Of a stretch of 64,000 nt of DNA, positions 50,333 through 59,836 are shown in pieces. The notes under the pieces are model-generated. The model was not told the DNA's origin. It searched no databases and was given only the letters and a program-made list of their open reading frames with translations. Each line of letters opens with the position of its first letter. Positions within the stretch are counted from its first letter, which is position 1. The translations under genes were made by a program, and so were the position numbers. The DNA is from Shewanella mesophila (GTDB lineage: Bacteria > Pseudomonadota > Gammaproteobacteria > Enterobacterales > Shewanellaceae), in assembly GCF_019457515.1 (NCBI RefSeq), contig NZ_CP080421.1:2604001-2668000 (forward strand), in the 5' to 3' direction.

Positions 50333-50677
50333 TTAGCTCAGTAGCTTAAAGTAATGCGCACTCTCTAATTCAAGTACTTCCATCGTAAGGCTGCTAATCC
50401 CTAGAGTAAGATTGCTAATCTGTTGATAAACCACCTCAGTCAGATGTTTCTTCTGCCCATCGGTGCGTCCAGGCATGATCTTAAATATGATATGAATAAA
50501 ACTACCATCAGCCAACAGCCCGACTTGACTGTTCTGACTCGCATAACCTCGAGTCTTCACCGCCGAAGGCTCAAACAATTCTGATGCCAATGCACCTTGG
50601 TGCACCGACTGGAGCAGTTCATTTATGTCAATTTGCGCAGCTAATGGTGCTGAATATTCGATGATACAATGGGGCAT
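50333..50677 (-). CDS. 5-carboxymethyl-2-hydroxymuconate isomerase-like tautomerase
   Basis: 114 aa beginning MPHCIIEYSAPL, so Pro becomes the N-terminal catalytic base, as in the tautomerase superfamily; the body (GSFIHIIFKIMPGRTDGQKKHL) resembles HpaF/CHMI. The frame is open to 50740, but the MPH start matches the family. The stop of the upstream VOC gene lies 1 bp away, so the two are co-transcribed. No homoprotocatechuate pathway genes are nearby, so the physiological substrate is unclear. Confidence 0.8.
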   Translation of the reverse strand: MPHCIIEYSAPLAAQIDINELLQSVHQGALASELFEPSAVKTRGYASQNSQVGLLADGSFIHIIFKIMPGRTDGQKKHLTEVVYQQISNLTLGISSLTMEVLELESAHYFKLLS

Positions 50678-50678
50678 A

Positions 50679-51029
50679 TTATAGTGACCAAACAGCAAAC
50701 TCATTGCCATTTGGATCCTTAAAATGAAAACGACGGCCACCAGGAAAACTAAATATCGCTTTCACTATCTGGCCTCCTGCTTGCTCAATTTCTGCCATGG
50801 TTTGCTCTAATTGCTCTGAGTAGATAACAATCAATGGCGCACCTTTAACAAGATCAAAATGTTGCTCGCTCAGATAGAAGCCACCAGCGATACCGGCATC
50901 GACAAAACAGCTATAACTATCACCATAATCGACAAAGTCCCAACCAAATACTTGGGTAAAAAACAGCTTAGTTTTAACGATATCTAGAACTGGGATCTCA
51001 AGATAATTGATATTTAAGTGTTTATTCAT
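50679..51029 (-). CDS. VOC/glyoxalase-fold protein
   Basis: A 116-aa vicinal-oxygen-chelate protein (VFGWDFVDYGDSYSCF, then PGGRRFHFKDPNGNEFAVWS at the C-terminus). The family includes glyoxalase-like lyases, dioxygenases and resistance proteins; this one is not assignable more closely. AAAGGA precedes the ATG at 51029. It forms a two-gene operon with the tautomerase gene. Confidence 0.85.
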   Translation of the reverse strand: MNKHLNINYLEIPVLDIVKTKLFFTQVFGWDFVDYGDSYSCFVDAGIAGGFYLSEQHFDLVKGAPLIVIYSEQLEQTMAEIEQAGGQIVKAIFSFPGGRRFHFKDPNGNEFAVWSL

Positions 51030-51265
51030 CACGCAATCCTTTTACTGACTTTGTATTAGTCCAGAAAGCTGAACTGGAGTTAAGAACGCCGATTAACCGA
51101 CAACGCACGCATTTTAAATTAATCTGATATCGATCACATCAAGGATTTGCTCATGCTCAATGGCTTAAACCTGTTTCTATAGTGCAGAAAACCTTTAATA
51201 TAAAAACAATCACTTATTGAGCTCAACCATGATGAAACCAAATAGGGAACTAAGCTCCCTTTTCA

Positions 51266-51970
51266 TTATGTGATTAATGCTGCAAATAGGCCAATTAAAC
51301 CGCCAAACACGCCCCCCCAAACAACCAACCAACCGAGATGTTTTTTAATCATCTCTTGCACTATTTCTTTAACCAATTGCGGAGTCAGTTCTTCGAGGCG
51401 TTGATGAACGATAGATGCAACTTGTGCTCGTAGATCAGCCATCACATCAGGCTGCTCAATCTCTTGTTTAATCAGCTCGTAGAATGCGTCGCTCTGAGAT
51501 ATCTCGATTAACGAGCTTTTCATCTTCTCAATAAAGGGGTCTTTAAGCGGTGTTATCGCCTCTGAACCACCAAACATTGCCAACATACCGCCAAAAGAAG
51601 ATTGCTCGACCGTAGTCACGAGTGCGTTAAAGGCTGGCGTCATATCTACATTTTCGATAACAGGCTGTAAATTGATATGAGCGGCACCTTTGCCTTGTTG
51701 AGAAAGGAATTTATCGATATTTTCTTCAGTAAAAAATTGCTCCATCATTAGATGAGCAATAGCCGCTTTAAACTCTTCAAAGCGTGCCGGAATAACGCCA
51801 CTACCATAAAGACCTGGCACCTTCTCAAATAACATATGAATGGCAAGCCAATTGGTGATCGCACCTGAAAGGGCGAACAAACCAATACTCAATACAATAG
51901 GTAAAGAGAATAGAAAGCCACAGATCATAACCACTGCAGCGAGTAAATTAGTGATAACGCTTTTGTTCAA
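51266..51970 (-). CDS. DUF445 membrane protein
   Basis: About 234 aa. Two N-terminal membrane segments (LLAAVVMICGFLFSLPIVLSIG, about residues 8-30, and the LFALSGAITNWLAIHMLF region), a helical middle and a C-terminal membrane segment (WLVVWGGVFGGLIGLFAALIT) follow the DUF445 pattern. Function is unknown. The frame is open to TTG at 52000; GGAG spacing favours the TTG at 51970. Confidence 0.8.
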   Translation of the reverse strand: MNKSVITNLLAAVVMICGFLFSLPIVLSIGLFALSGAITNWLAIHMLFEKVPGLYGSGVIPARFEEFKAAIAHLMMEQFFTEENIDKFLSQQGKGAAHINLQPVIENVDMTPAFNALVTTVEQSSFGGMLAMFGGSEAITPLKDPFIEKMKSSLIEISQSDAFYELIKQEIEQPDVMADLRAQVASIVHQRLEELTPQLVKEIVQEMIKKHLGWLVVWGGVFGGLIGLFAALIT

Positions 51971-52041
51971 CTCAGATCTCCACTTGTGCCCATACACCAA
52001 AACCGCAGTATCTTACCACAATGAAGATCTATGCTTACAAC

Positions 52042-52476
52042 TTATAAGCTCACAAGACTTGTATCGCTAAAGCCTGTCAATTTAGTGCCGACCGATTCCA
52101 GCAGTAAAAATCCATCCTGCCCTAGATGTTCACGACAAACAGCCAATACATTGGTTTCATCGGCTAATTCTTTGGCCTTTTCAACTAAACTTGTGGCAAT
52201 CCCTTTTTGACGATAAGGCTCTACCACATAAAGATCATCAAAATACCAAAGCGGTTTTAAAAAACGAGAAGAAAGAGAGGGGTAAAGCTGAATAAAACCA
52301 ACGACTTGCTTTGCTACTATTGCAACAAAGATAACCGAGTCATTCTCCAGTAGACGAGAGCGCATAAATTCATGGCTATCTTCTATTGCAGCGGCCTGCC
52401 CTAAACTCTGTCGATATTCATCAAACAAAGTCGACAACGTAGATAAATCTTCATCTATTGCAATTCTTATCAGCAT
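52042..52476 (-). CDS. GNAT-family N-acetyltransferase
   Basis: A 144-aa single GNAT domain. LWYFDDLYVVEPYRQKGIATSLVEKAKELA contains the acetyl-CoA-binding Q/R-x-x-G-x-G/A signature near residue 90. The acceptor substrate is unknown. Confidence 0.88.
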   Translation of the reverse strand: MLIRIAIDEDLSTLSTLFDEYRQSLGQAAAIEDSHEFMRSRLLENDSVIFVAIVAKQVVGFIQLYPSLSSRFLKPLWYFDDLYVVEPYRQKGIATSLVEKAKELADETNVLAVCREHLGQDGFLLLESVGTKLTGFSDTSLVSL

Positions 52477-52627
52477 ATCTCATCCTTGATACTTGGCTAT
52501 TCGCTCTCAAAAAAGCCTTAAAGCTACACATCCTCATGATTTAAATAAGGTTATCATAACGTAAAAAAAAAGATACTGGTATTTACGACACGGGTATTAT
52601 TTAGCTCAACGACAGAAAATCAGTGGC

Positions 52628-53626
52628 TCACTCTCGTGTTCTGGCGCGCAAATCTTTATATTCAAATGAGAGCGCATGTACTCGTGCTATCGGATAGCCA
52701 TTAAGAAATGCTCTCTCTCGGCTCTGATTGACCGCCGTCGGTTCGCCACAAATAAACAGCTGCTGCTGACGGTCAAACTGATGTAGTTTAATCGCCTCGC
52801 TAAATGGATCGCCTAACATGACACGACGCCCTAGCCTAGGAGTACTGGCCTGCCCCGTAATACAGGCTTGATAGGAGAATTGTTTATACTCGAGCATCAT
52901 CTTCAACAGCTGTGCGTGCAGATAGAGATCGGTTTCATTTTGAGCCCCAACATAAAGGAAAATGTCACCTTTATGTCCTCCAACCAAGGCTTGATTGATG
53001 ATCCCATGGGCAACACCTAAGCCACTACCAAAAGCGATAATAATCAGTTTATCTTCAGCATACTCTTGCTTATAGTAGTGACTCCCTAGAGGACCTTGTA
53101 GCAGCAGTTGCTCACCAAGTCCTGCATGATGATATAACCAATCGCTAAATTGACCATTATATTTTCGCTTCACATGCAGTTCGATTAAAGAGGCCCCTGA
53201 AATATTGGTCGGCGAATAACTGCGAGTTAGTCCGTCGAAACGTCTCAGATTGATATATTGCCCAGGTTGATGACAGATCCCTTCATCGAGCTTTAATCCA
53301 ATGCGAACAATAGAATCACTTAACAGTTTTTTCTCTTGAATTACTGCGCTCACAAACAGATCTTGAGACAAAATAGACTTAAGCGCTAACGCCTCAAATG
53401 GCCTACATTGGCAAGCACAAATATAATTCCGCTTTTTGAGTGCCCGAGTTAAGCCTCGCTGTGAACCCACTAGGATATCGCCTTTTACCTGTTGTACTAA
53501 ACAGGTCTTACAAACTCCCTTCTTACAAGAGTAATTGAGGCGTTGCCCATGACGGATCAGCGCATCTAAGACAGTTTCTTGAGCTTCAGACTCAAAAGCC
53601 TGCCCATCTAGGTAAAATACTGTCAT
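52628..53626 (-). CDS. 2Fe-2S ferredoxin fused to FAD/NAD(P)H oxidoreductase
   Basis: About 332 aa. The N-terminal plant-type ferredoxin domain has cysteines in SCKKGVCKTC and the distal CACQC. The ferredoxin-NADP reductase-like FAD domain has RSYSPTN, and the NAD domain has the GSGLGVAHGI loop and FICGEP. This is the electron-transfer component layout of oxygenase reductases and of CDP-glucose dehydratase reductase. No partner oxygenase is adjacent, so the acceptor is unknown. A TTG at 53635 is an alternative start. Confidence 0.83.
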   Translation of the reverse strand: MTVFYLDGQAFESEAQETVLDALIRHGQRLNYSCKKGVCKTCLVQQVKGDILVGSQRGLTRALKKRNYICACQCRPFEALALKSILSQDLFVSAVIQEKKLLSDSIVRIGLKLDEGICHQPGQYINLRRFDGLTRSYSPTNISGASLIELHVKRKYNGQFSDWLYHHAGLGEQLLLQGPLGSHYYKQEYAEDKLIIIAFGSGLGVAHGIINQALVGGHKGDIFLYVGAQNETDLYLHAQLLKMMLEYKQFSYQACITGQASTPRLGRRVMLGDPFSEAIKLHQFDRQQQLFICGEPTAVNQSRERAFLNGYPIARVHALSFEYKDLRARTRE

Positions 53627-53803
53627 GTCAGTCAATTTTTCTCATCTATTTTAGGCAATTTACAATTTAACCATTCAATATTGGCAACAATACAACTAAA
53701 ATTATAGCGACTGATTTAACGATTGTACTGGTGAGATGCTCGCCGGCACCAATAAGCAATGCAATATCGCCGTTTCCTATATACTTCTAACTCAAAGGTC
53801 ATT

Positions 53804-56800
53804 ATGTCTTCCGTCCCCTCATTATTTACTCGCCTAGGACAAAAATACAAACGACTGCCTCAATATCAACGCTATCTAGGTATCAGCTTATCTCTGTATT
53901 TAACATGGACCCTGTTACTGGGTCTAGTGGTTCCTTACCTTTTAGTTAAGCAAACCCCTAAACAGTTGTCTTTACTGCTAAATAGACCCGTAATACTCCA
54001 AGATGTGCGTATCAATCCCTTTACGTTAGCCGTTAAAGTTGACGGCTTTGGCATAGCAGAAAAGGACAATAGTGCTTTTGTGGGCTTTGAACAGTTAGCA
54101 TTTCAATACCAATTTTGGCACTCAATATTTGATTGGGGATTTAGTTTTACCGATGTCTCGCTAGCAGCGCCTTATGCCAATGTGAGGAGAGTGGTGAGCG
54201 ATAAGCCATTGAAATTCAATTTCTCTGACATCATAGACACTCTCAACGCTAAATCTGCAGATACGCCAGCGCAAGAACAAAAGAACCAATCAATTCCTCA
54301 TTTTATGGTGACAAATCTAGCCATAATCGATGCGACGCTAGATCTGGCTGATGATGTTACCCAAAGCGAAGTGAGCTACCATAAAGTAAACCTTCATGTT
54401 AACGCCTTTGACTCACTCAATCCGCTAGCCGTTAGTGGCAAAGAGACATTACAAGAAGTAAACCACTACGACATCGAGTTTCATGGTCGGAATGGCGGAG
54501 CAATAGCGCTAAAAGGGCAGATACAGTTGTCTCCTTTAGATGTACGCGGCGACATCACATTGTCGGATATCCCATTACCCCAATTTTGGAGCTTAGTAGC
54601 AAAAGACTTTAATGTGTCGCTAGATGGAGGTTATCTCGATTTATCAACCAACTACCGATTAGCAATAGACAATGAACAACTTATTGCCAAAACAAACCGA
54701 GGTGAGCTTGCATTCAAGCAACTGGCGGTTAACCACCAGCAACAATCGGTACTGACGCTGGATGCCATTGCACTGCACAATATCGACTTCGATCTGGTTA
54801 ATAAACAAGTCACGATCGATGCGTTAAGCTCGCAAAATTTATTACTCAATGCTGGTGTAGATAAAGAGGGGCTCGATCTAGTTCATTTGTTCACTCCAAA
54901 ATCGATGCAAGCAGCGAAAGTAGAAGCAGATGAACAACCCCAAACTGCAGAGCGCAGCGATTCCCAAACAGTAGCAGCGCCCAGCGACATCAATCTAGTG
55001 TCCCCTGACGCAAGCAGTGGCGATACATTAACGGCTGACAATCAAAGCCAGCGAGCAAACACACCAGTGACCCCAGAATCACAATGGCGCGCAGTTTTAA
55101 AATCGATCGACATAAGTGGATATCAGCTTGCGCTCAAAGAGCAGATCTTGAACGAGGAGAACCTGTGGAATATTGGCGACATTAAACTGACTACCGGTAG
55201 CATTGATGCCGCGCTGAGTTCGCCAATTGACTTTGAGTTAGCACTTAACCTCAATCAACAGGGTCAACTAGCCACAAGCGGGCAAATCGATGCTAAGCGC
55301 CAGCAAGTACAAGCACAATTCGCCTTGACTAAACTAGCACTAAATCAGTTCCAAAACTTCCTTACTCCTTACCTTAATATCGAACTTGAACAAGGGTGGT
55401 TAAGTACTCAGGGCGAGCTAATCGCAGATGCCCAGGCGCAATTAGGTGTTAACGCAGCCGTTCAAATTGACGACCTATCGATCAAGGACAAGCTACAGCA
55501 ACAAGCATTGTTAAAATGGCATAGCTTTGACATTAACAAAATGGAATTTAATAAACAAACCAATGAATTAGCTATAGATCAAGTGACCTTGACCCAACCT
55601 TTTGGTCGGATCTTAATTGCCGAAGATAGAAGCACTAACTTTCAAGGATTAGTAAAAGAGTCTGAGGCACAAACAGGAGCTACACCTAAAAAGACACCCG
55701 CTAATACAGATAAAGCGCAACCAGCTATGGCTTTGTCGATCAACAATGTGATTATAAAAGATGGTTCAACCTTCTTCGCCGATAAGTCGCTCACCCCTAA
55801 TTTTGCTGCGGGTATTGAGCAGCTCTCAGGTAGCATCTCAAACTTGTCATCTAGCAGTAAAAAAGCCGCTGGTGTCGACATAAACGGCAAAATTGACCGA
55901 TATGCTCCTGTCACGCTCAAAGGTGAAATAAATCCTTTGCTAGCGCAGCCTTATTTAGATCTAGACCTTAGCTTTAAACATGTTGAGTTAACCTCGGTTA
56001 ATCCCTACTCGGGCACCTATGCAGGCTACTATATCGACAAGGGCTTAATGTCATTAGATCTCACTTATCAACTGGAGAACAATCAACTAGTGGGAGATAA
56101 CCACCTGGTCGTAGACCAGCTAAAGCTAGGTAAAAAAAGTGAAAGCAGTTTAGCAACCTCCCTGCCAGTAACCTTAGCCATTGCATTATTACAGGACAGA
56201 AATGGTGTTATCGATCTCGGTCTACAGGTGTCCGGCGATCTCAATGAGCCTAGTTTCAGCTTTGGCAGCATTATCATGACGGCTTTTTCCAACGTGATAA
56301 CCAAAGCGGTCACCGCCCCATTTAGTTTATTAGCGGGGCTACTCGGCTCCGACGATGAGTTAGACAAGGTCGCCTTTACTCCTGGATTAGCAACACTCAG
56401 CGGCGATAGTCGATCCTTACTCGATAAGCTGGCAAAAGGCCTAAAAGATAGACCTAAACTGCGCCTTAGCGCAAAAGGAGCTGTCAACGTAACCCAAGAT
56501 AGTCAAGCCCTGATGACGGCGCAATTACAGCAAAAATTGTCACAAACCGCGAACATAGACATTGCCAGTTTTCCAGCAGGGCTGACCCCAAGTACCTATC
56601 CCACATCAGGCGTATTATCTGATGCGTTGAAACGCCTTTACGAAGCGGAACTCGGTAAACCTGCCGATGACATTAAACAGCTGATAGAAGCCCAGCAAGA
56701 GCAGAAGCTGCCTGAAGATGAGCTGTTAACTCGCTGGCATATGGCGTTATATAATTCACTAGTCTCGCAACAAGACATTGGCGACTCGGCATTGGCAGCG

Positions 56801-56944
56801 CTCGCTCAGCAGCGCGCGGTAACCGTAAAACACTATCTTATTGAGCAGGCACAAATTGACCCAGCAAGAGTGTTTGTGCTCGATAGTCAAGCCGAACTCA
56901 ATACCAGCGCAAGCCAAGCATTACTCACCCTTAGCGCAGATTAA
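53804..56944 (+). CDS. Large AsmA/DUF748 family envelope protein
   Basis: About 1046 aa. One N-terminal membrane helix (LGISLSLYLTWTLLLGLVVPYLL) is followed by a long periplasmic beta-rich region typical of AsmA-like bridge proteins (DUF748: VDGFGIAEKDNSAFVGF, and later YSGTYAGYYIDKGLMSLDLTYQ). A low-complexity Ser/Thr/Asp/Gln-rich linker lies near residues 365-425. The C-terminus has an OmpA-like ring (LRLSAKGAVNV, ARVFVLDS). The family is linked to lipid transport or outer-membrane integrity. AAAGG sets the ATG at 53804. Confidence 0.85.
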   Translation: MSSVPSLFTRLGQKYKRLPQYQRYLGISLSLYLTWTLLLGLVVPYLLVKQTPKQLSLLLNRPVILQDVRINPFTLAVKVDGFGIAEKDNSAFVGFEQLAFQYQFWHSIFDWGFSFTDVSLAAPYANVRRVVSDKPLKFNFSDIIDTLNAKSADTPAQEQKNQSIPHFMVTNLAIIDATLDLADDVTQSEVSYHKVNLHVNAFDSLNPLAVSGKETLQEVNHYDIEFHGRNGGAIALKGQIQLSPLDVRGDITLSDIPLPQFWSLVAKDFNVSLDGGYLDLSTNYRLAIDNEQLIAKTNRGELAFKQLAVNHQQQSVLTLDAIALHNIDFDLVNKQVTIDALSSQNLLLNAGVDKEGLDLVHLFTPKSMQAAKVEADEQPQTAERSDSQTVAAPSDINLVSPDASSGDTLTADNQSQRANTPVTPESQWRAVLKSIDISGYQLALKEQILNEENLWNIGDIKLTTGSIDAALSSPIDFELALNLNQQGQLATSGQIDAKRQQVQAQFALTKLALNQFQNFLTPYLNIELEQGWLSTQGELIADAQAQLGVNAAVQIDDLSIKDKLQQQALLKWHSFDINKMEFNKQTNELAIDQVTLTQPFGRILIAEDRSTNFQGLVKESEAQTGATPKKTPANTDKAQPAMALSINNVIIKDGSTFFADKSLTPNFAAGIEQLSGSISNLSSSSKKAAGVDINGKIDRYAPVTLKGEINPLLAQPYLDLDLSFKHVELTSVNPYSGTYAGYYIDKGLMSLDLTYQLENNQLVGDNHLVVDQLKLGKKSESSLATSLPVTLAIALLQDRNGVIDLGLQVSGDLNEPSFSFGSIIMTAFSNVITKAVTAPFSLLAGLLGSDDELDKVAFTPGLATLSGDSRSLLDKLAKGLKDRPKLRLSAKGAVNVTQDSQALMTAQLQQKLSQTANIDIASFPAGLTPSTYPTSGVLSDALKRLYEAELGKPADDIKQLIEAQQEQKLPEDELLTRWHMALYNSLVSQQDIGDSALAALAQQRAVTVKHYLIEQAQIDPARVFVLDSQAELNTSASQALLTLSAD

Positions 56945-56964
56945 TACCTCTCTGTATAAGTTAA

Positions 56965-56992
56965 GCAGGAGCGATCATAGTATCGCTCCTGC
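56965..56992 (+). terminator. Probable terminator of the DUF748 gene
   Basis: An 11-bp perfect stem GCAGGAGCGAT (56965-56975) / ATCGCTCCTGC (56982-56992). The tail is not T-rich at once, so efficiency is uncertain. Confidence 0.55.
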
Positions 56993-57148
56993 CCTAATTT
57001 CGTTAACCTAAGTCAATATGCCCCACAGCACGCATGCCTCTTTTGCGGTGATGATTGATTGTGATGCCATTTTGTCCAAATCAAAACTTTGATCCTAGTC
57101 ACGCTTAAGTTAAAATCGCGGCCATCAAATCATATGAGGAAGTTGTTA

Positions 57149-57505
57149 ATGTTTATTGTTCGTTGGGTATTAGGCCGCATCATCCTGTTTTTTAATTTTA
57201 TTTTTGCTCCGAAAAAACGCCAACGCCCGATCGCCGAACAGGTTAAGATCGATGAGCTGACGCGCCAAATTCAGTTGTACCAATATCCAGCTTGTCCGTT
57301 TTGCGTCAAAGTTCGCCGCGCGATTCGCCGTCAAGGTTTAAACATCACAACGGTTGATGCCAAGCAGGCCGAGCATCAACAGACTCTGGTCGAGCAAGGT
57401 GGCAAGGCAATGGTTCCTTGCCTGCGCATCGAAGACAATGGTCAAGTTCAGTGGATGTATGAGTCGTCAGATATCATTAGTTATCTGAATCAACGTTTCG
57501 CCTAA
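57149..57505 (+). CDS. Membrane-anchored glutaredoxin-like protein
   Basis: About 118 aa. A short N-terminal hydrophobic segment (WVLGRIILFFNFIFAP) is followed by a glutaredoxin domain with active site YPACPFCVKVRRAIRRQG and the substrate region AMVPCLRIEDNG. This GST-N/glutaredoxin form is common in marine gammaproteobacteria. AGGAAG upstream supports the ATG at 57149; the frame is open to 57089. Confidence 0.88.
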   Translation: MFIVRWVLGRIILFFNFIFAPKKRQRPIAEQVKIDELTRQIQLYQYPACPFCVKVRRAIRRQGLNITTVDAKQAEHQQTLVEQGGKAMVPCLRIEDNGQVQWMYESSDIISYLNQRFA

Positions 57506-57545
57506 AAAAAATGCGCGTTAATAACGAGCAGCTATTAACGCGCAT
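57504..57545 (-). terminator. Terminator of the DUF1538-PII-CBS operon
   Basis: A 13-bp perfect stem ATGCGCGTTAATA (57511-57523) / TATTAACGCGCAT (57533-57545), with seven U residues on the minus strand. Confidence 0.88.
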
Positions 57546-57569
57546 CATATTGATATACCAAGTTTTTAC

Positions 57570-57977
57570 TCAGTCTCGCTTTGCCATCATTCCTTTCAAT
57601 ACGATGTCGTGATAAGTCACCACACCTAAAATTTTGCCAGCTTCAATCACTGGTGCCTTATTGATACCAAAACGCTCAAATAATCTTGCGGTATAACGAA
57701 TATCCATATCGGCATGGACAGACAATACTGGCTTAATCATGATCTCATAGACGTTGACCCGCTCAGGCGATTTATCTTTCGCAAGTACCTTACGCGCTAT
57801 ATCACTCATGAGCACCATGCCAAACTCATCATGTTCGTGACGCTTATTGACCAACAACATACTGACGTTGCCAGAGACCGCTAATCGAATCGCTTCAGAT
57901 ACAGTATGCAGCCCATCGATCATGGCATAATCACCTGTCATCACATCGCTATTTTTTATTGGCGTCGATGGTTTCAT
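57570..57977 (-). CDS. CBS-domain protein, last gene of the DUF1538 operon
   Basis: A 135-aa protein with a pair of CBS motifs (VSEAIRLAVSGNVSMLLVNKRHEHDEFGMVLMSD, about residues 24-58, and the repeat ending APVIEAGKILGVVTYHDIV). CBS pairs bind adenine nucleotides and regulate transporters and enzymes. Its ATG overlaps the PII-like stop by 4 bp, so it is translationally coupled. Confidence 0.88.
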   Translation of the reverse strand: MKPSTPIKNSDVMTGDYAMIDGLHTVSEAIRLAVSGNVSMLLVNKRHEHDEFGMVLMSDIARKVLAKDKSPERVNVYEIMIKPVLSVHADMDIRYTARLFERFGINKAPVIEAGKILGVVTYHDIVLKGMMAKRD

Positions 57978-58324
57978 ATTTGATCCTCAATCTCTTTGCT
58001 GAGTATTTCCACTTGATGAGCAATGCCGACGGCGTCCTCAACATCGATCTGAATCGCAATCCCTTGCCCAGGATTAGTTTCAAACTCGCCCACCTTGCAG
58101 ATAGTTTCTAAAATTGTCCGGCTCATATGTTCCTCAACCAACCATAAAATGACATCCCGTTGAATATCGAGTCCGAGCCCCATAAAGGTTTTCTTTTTCT
58201 CTAGACCTTCACCTCGAGCATGATTAATTACCGTCGCACCAGTGGCACCAGCCTCTCTTGCGGCATCAAGCACGACATCGGTGCAGGTTTCGTCGACAAA
58301 CGCGACAATAAGTTTAAAGCGCAT
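57974..58324 (-). CDS. PII-like signalling protein
   Basis: A 116-aa protein of the GlnB/PII fold: MRFKLIVAFVDE at the start, then ARGEGLEKKKTFMGLGLDIQRDVILWLVEE and the C-terminal GQGIAIQIDVEDAVG. The canonical T-loop tyrosine is not evident, so it is a PII-like rather than a classical GlnB protein. It lies 1 bp downstream of the second DUF1538 gene and probably regulates that transporter. Confidence 0.8.
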   Translation of the reverse strand: MRFKLIVAFVDETCTDVVLDAAREAGATGATVINHARGEGLEKKKTFMGLGLDIQRDVILWLVEEHMSRTILETICKVGEFETNPGQGIAIQIDVEDAVGIAHQVEILSKEIEDQI

Positions 58325-58325
58325 G

Positions 58326-59102
58326 TTATCGCTCCTTAGCGGATTTTCGCTTAATCATAAATTCAACTAACTGGGCATAACCCATAACTGTGATCATGGG
58401 GAATAGACTCGCAAAAGCGATCAAACCAAAGCCATCAATTAAGGGGTCGCGACCATCAACATTGGTGGCTAAGCCTAAGCCAAGCGCCGCCACCAATGGC
58501 ACTGTGACGGTTGATGTCGTTACCCCACCAGAGTCATAAGCTAGTGGCACAATCATCTTTGGGGCAAAAAATGTTTGTATCACCACCAAAACATAACCCG
58601 CCATAATGTAATAGTGAATGGGGTCACCTACCACTATTCTAAAACAGCCAAGCGCGATCCCCATTGCAACACCTATCGCAACAGAGATCCTTAATCCTTG
58701 TATCCCTATGGTTCCCCCTGAAACCTCATTGGCTTTAATCGCAACCGCAATCAGTGACGGCTCCGCGATGGTGGTACTAAAACCTATTGCAGCGGCAAAG
58801 ATATAGACCCAGAGATAATCTTGCCAAACAAAAGGGGACAAATCGCCATCAGGATGCAGAAAGCTGGGCGAGGTCAGTTGATCTGCCATGCTCGCTCCGA
58901 TTGGAAATAGCGCTAATTCCAATCCAACGAGAAAAAAGGTCAATCCCAAAATGACATAGACAAAACCAAGAAGCACTTTCTGCCAATGAACTATGGGCCG
59001 CCTTAACACACCAAGCTGAAAGCCAAATAAGATCACCGCAATAGGTACCACATCACGAGCTGTCAGCAATAAGGTATTAAAGATGTCACTCACCATCGCC
59101 AT
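58326..59102 (-). CDS. DUF1538 membrane protein, second copy
   Basis: A 258-aa protein with about seven hydrophobic segments. It is homologous to the neighbouring copy: both share LLG/IGLTFFLVGLELALFPIG-type segments, [40 protein letters not shown] and [11 protein letters not shown](F/T)PMI. Pairs of DUF1538 proteins have been reported as a two-component Na+(K+)/H+ antiporter (UmpAB) in Halomonas, as I recall it. Its ATG shares a base with the preceding stop. Confidence 0.85.
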   Translation of the reverse strand: MAMVSDIFNTLLLTARDVVPIAVILFGFQLGVLRRPIVHWQKVLLGFVYVILGLTFFLVGLELALFPIGASMADQLTSPSFLHPDGDLSPFVWQDYLWVYIFAAAIGFSTTIAEPSLIAVAIKANEVSGGTIGIQGLRISVAIGVAMGIALGCFRIVVGDPIHYYIMAGYVLVVIQTFFAPKMIVPLAYDSGGVTTSTVTVPLVAALGLGLATNVDGRDPLIDGFGLIAFASLFPMITVMGYAQLVEFMIKRKSAKER

Positions 59103-59836
59103 TAGAGTACCACCATGCCGTAAAGCAGTACGAAAATCATTGGGGTTAAACTGGCAAAAGCAATGAGCCCAAAACCATCGAGCATCGGATTACGCCCCTT
59201 AATGACGGTCGCCAGACCCACACCTAGCGCCGTGACTAAGGGCACAGTGATCGTCGATGTCGTCACCCCTCCTGAGTCGTACGCGATACCTATGATATTA
59301 GCGGGGGCAAAACTGGTGAGGATCATCACTAATAAATAACCACCAATGATCAAATAGTGAATTGGCCAGCCTTTGAGTATTCTGATCACCCCAAGCAAAA
59401 TAGCTAATCCAACTGCAATCGCGACGGTTAGTCGCAATCCCATTGCATAGCTATCCATAGCCTCGGTTGAATTGACTATGGCCCCTGAGCGAGCCGCCAC
59501 CTCGGCGGCCTCATTAGCGACCGCCGTTAATGCGGGTTCAGCCAGTGTCGTACCAAACCCTAATGAAAACGAAAACACCACCAGCCAAAAAATACTGCCC
59601 TTTCGCGCCAATGCTTGTGCCAATGACTCACCAATAGGAAATAAGCCCATCTCTAAGCCAAAGACAAAGAAAGTTAAACCTAAGACAATAAACAGCAAAC
59701 CGATGAGAATAGAAGCAAGATCCGCGGGGGCTTGTTGTAAGACAACAATTTCAAAAAATCCGACGACAAAAATAATGGGGAGTAGATCCCTAAAGCTGCC
59801 TAACAACGAGGTCAAAAGCTTCATTATTGCCGACAT
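59102..59836 (-). CDS. DUF1538 membrane protein, first copy
   Basis: A 244-aa homologue of the next gene, with the same [21 protein letters not shown] and [14 protein letters not shown] motifs. It is the first gene of a four-gene operon with one-base or four-base overlaps (DUF1538-DUF1538-PII-like-CBS). Likely half of a heteromeric cation/proton antiporter; function by family. Confidence 0.85.
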   Translation of the reverse strand: MSAIMKLLTSLLGSFRDLLPIIFVVGFFEIVVLQQAPADLASILIGLLFIVLGLTFFVFGLEMGLFPIGESLAQALARKGSIFWLVVFSFSLGFGTTLAEPALTAVANEAAEVAARSGAIVNSTEAMDSYAMGLRLTVAIAVGLAILLGVIRILKGWPIHYLIIGGYLLVMILTSFAPANIIGIAYDSGGVTTSTITVPLVTALGVGLATVIKGRNPMLDGFGLIAFASLTPMIFVLLYGMVVL

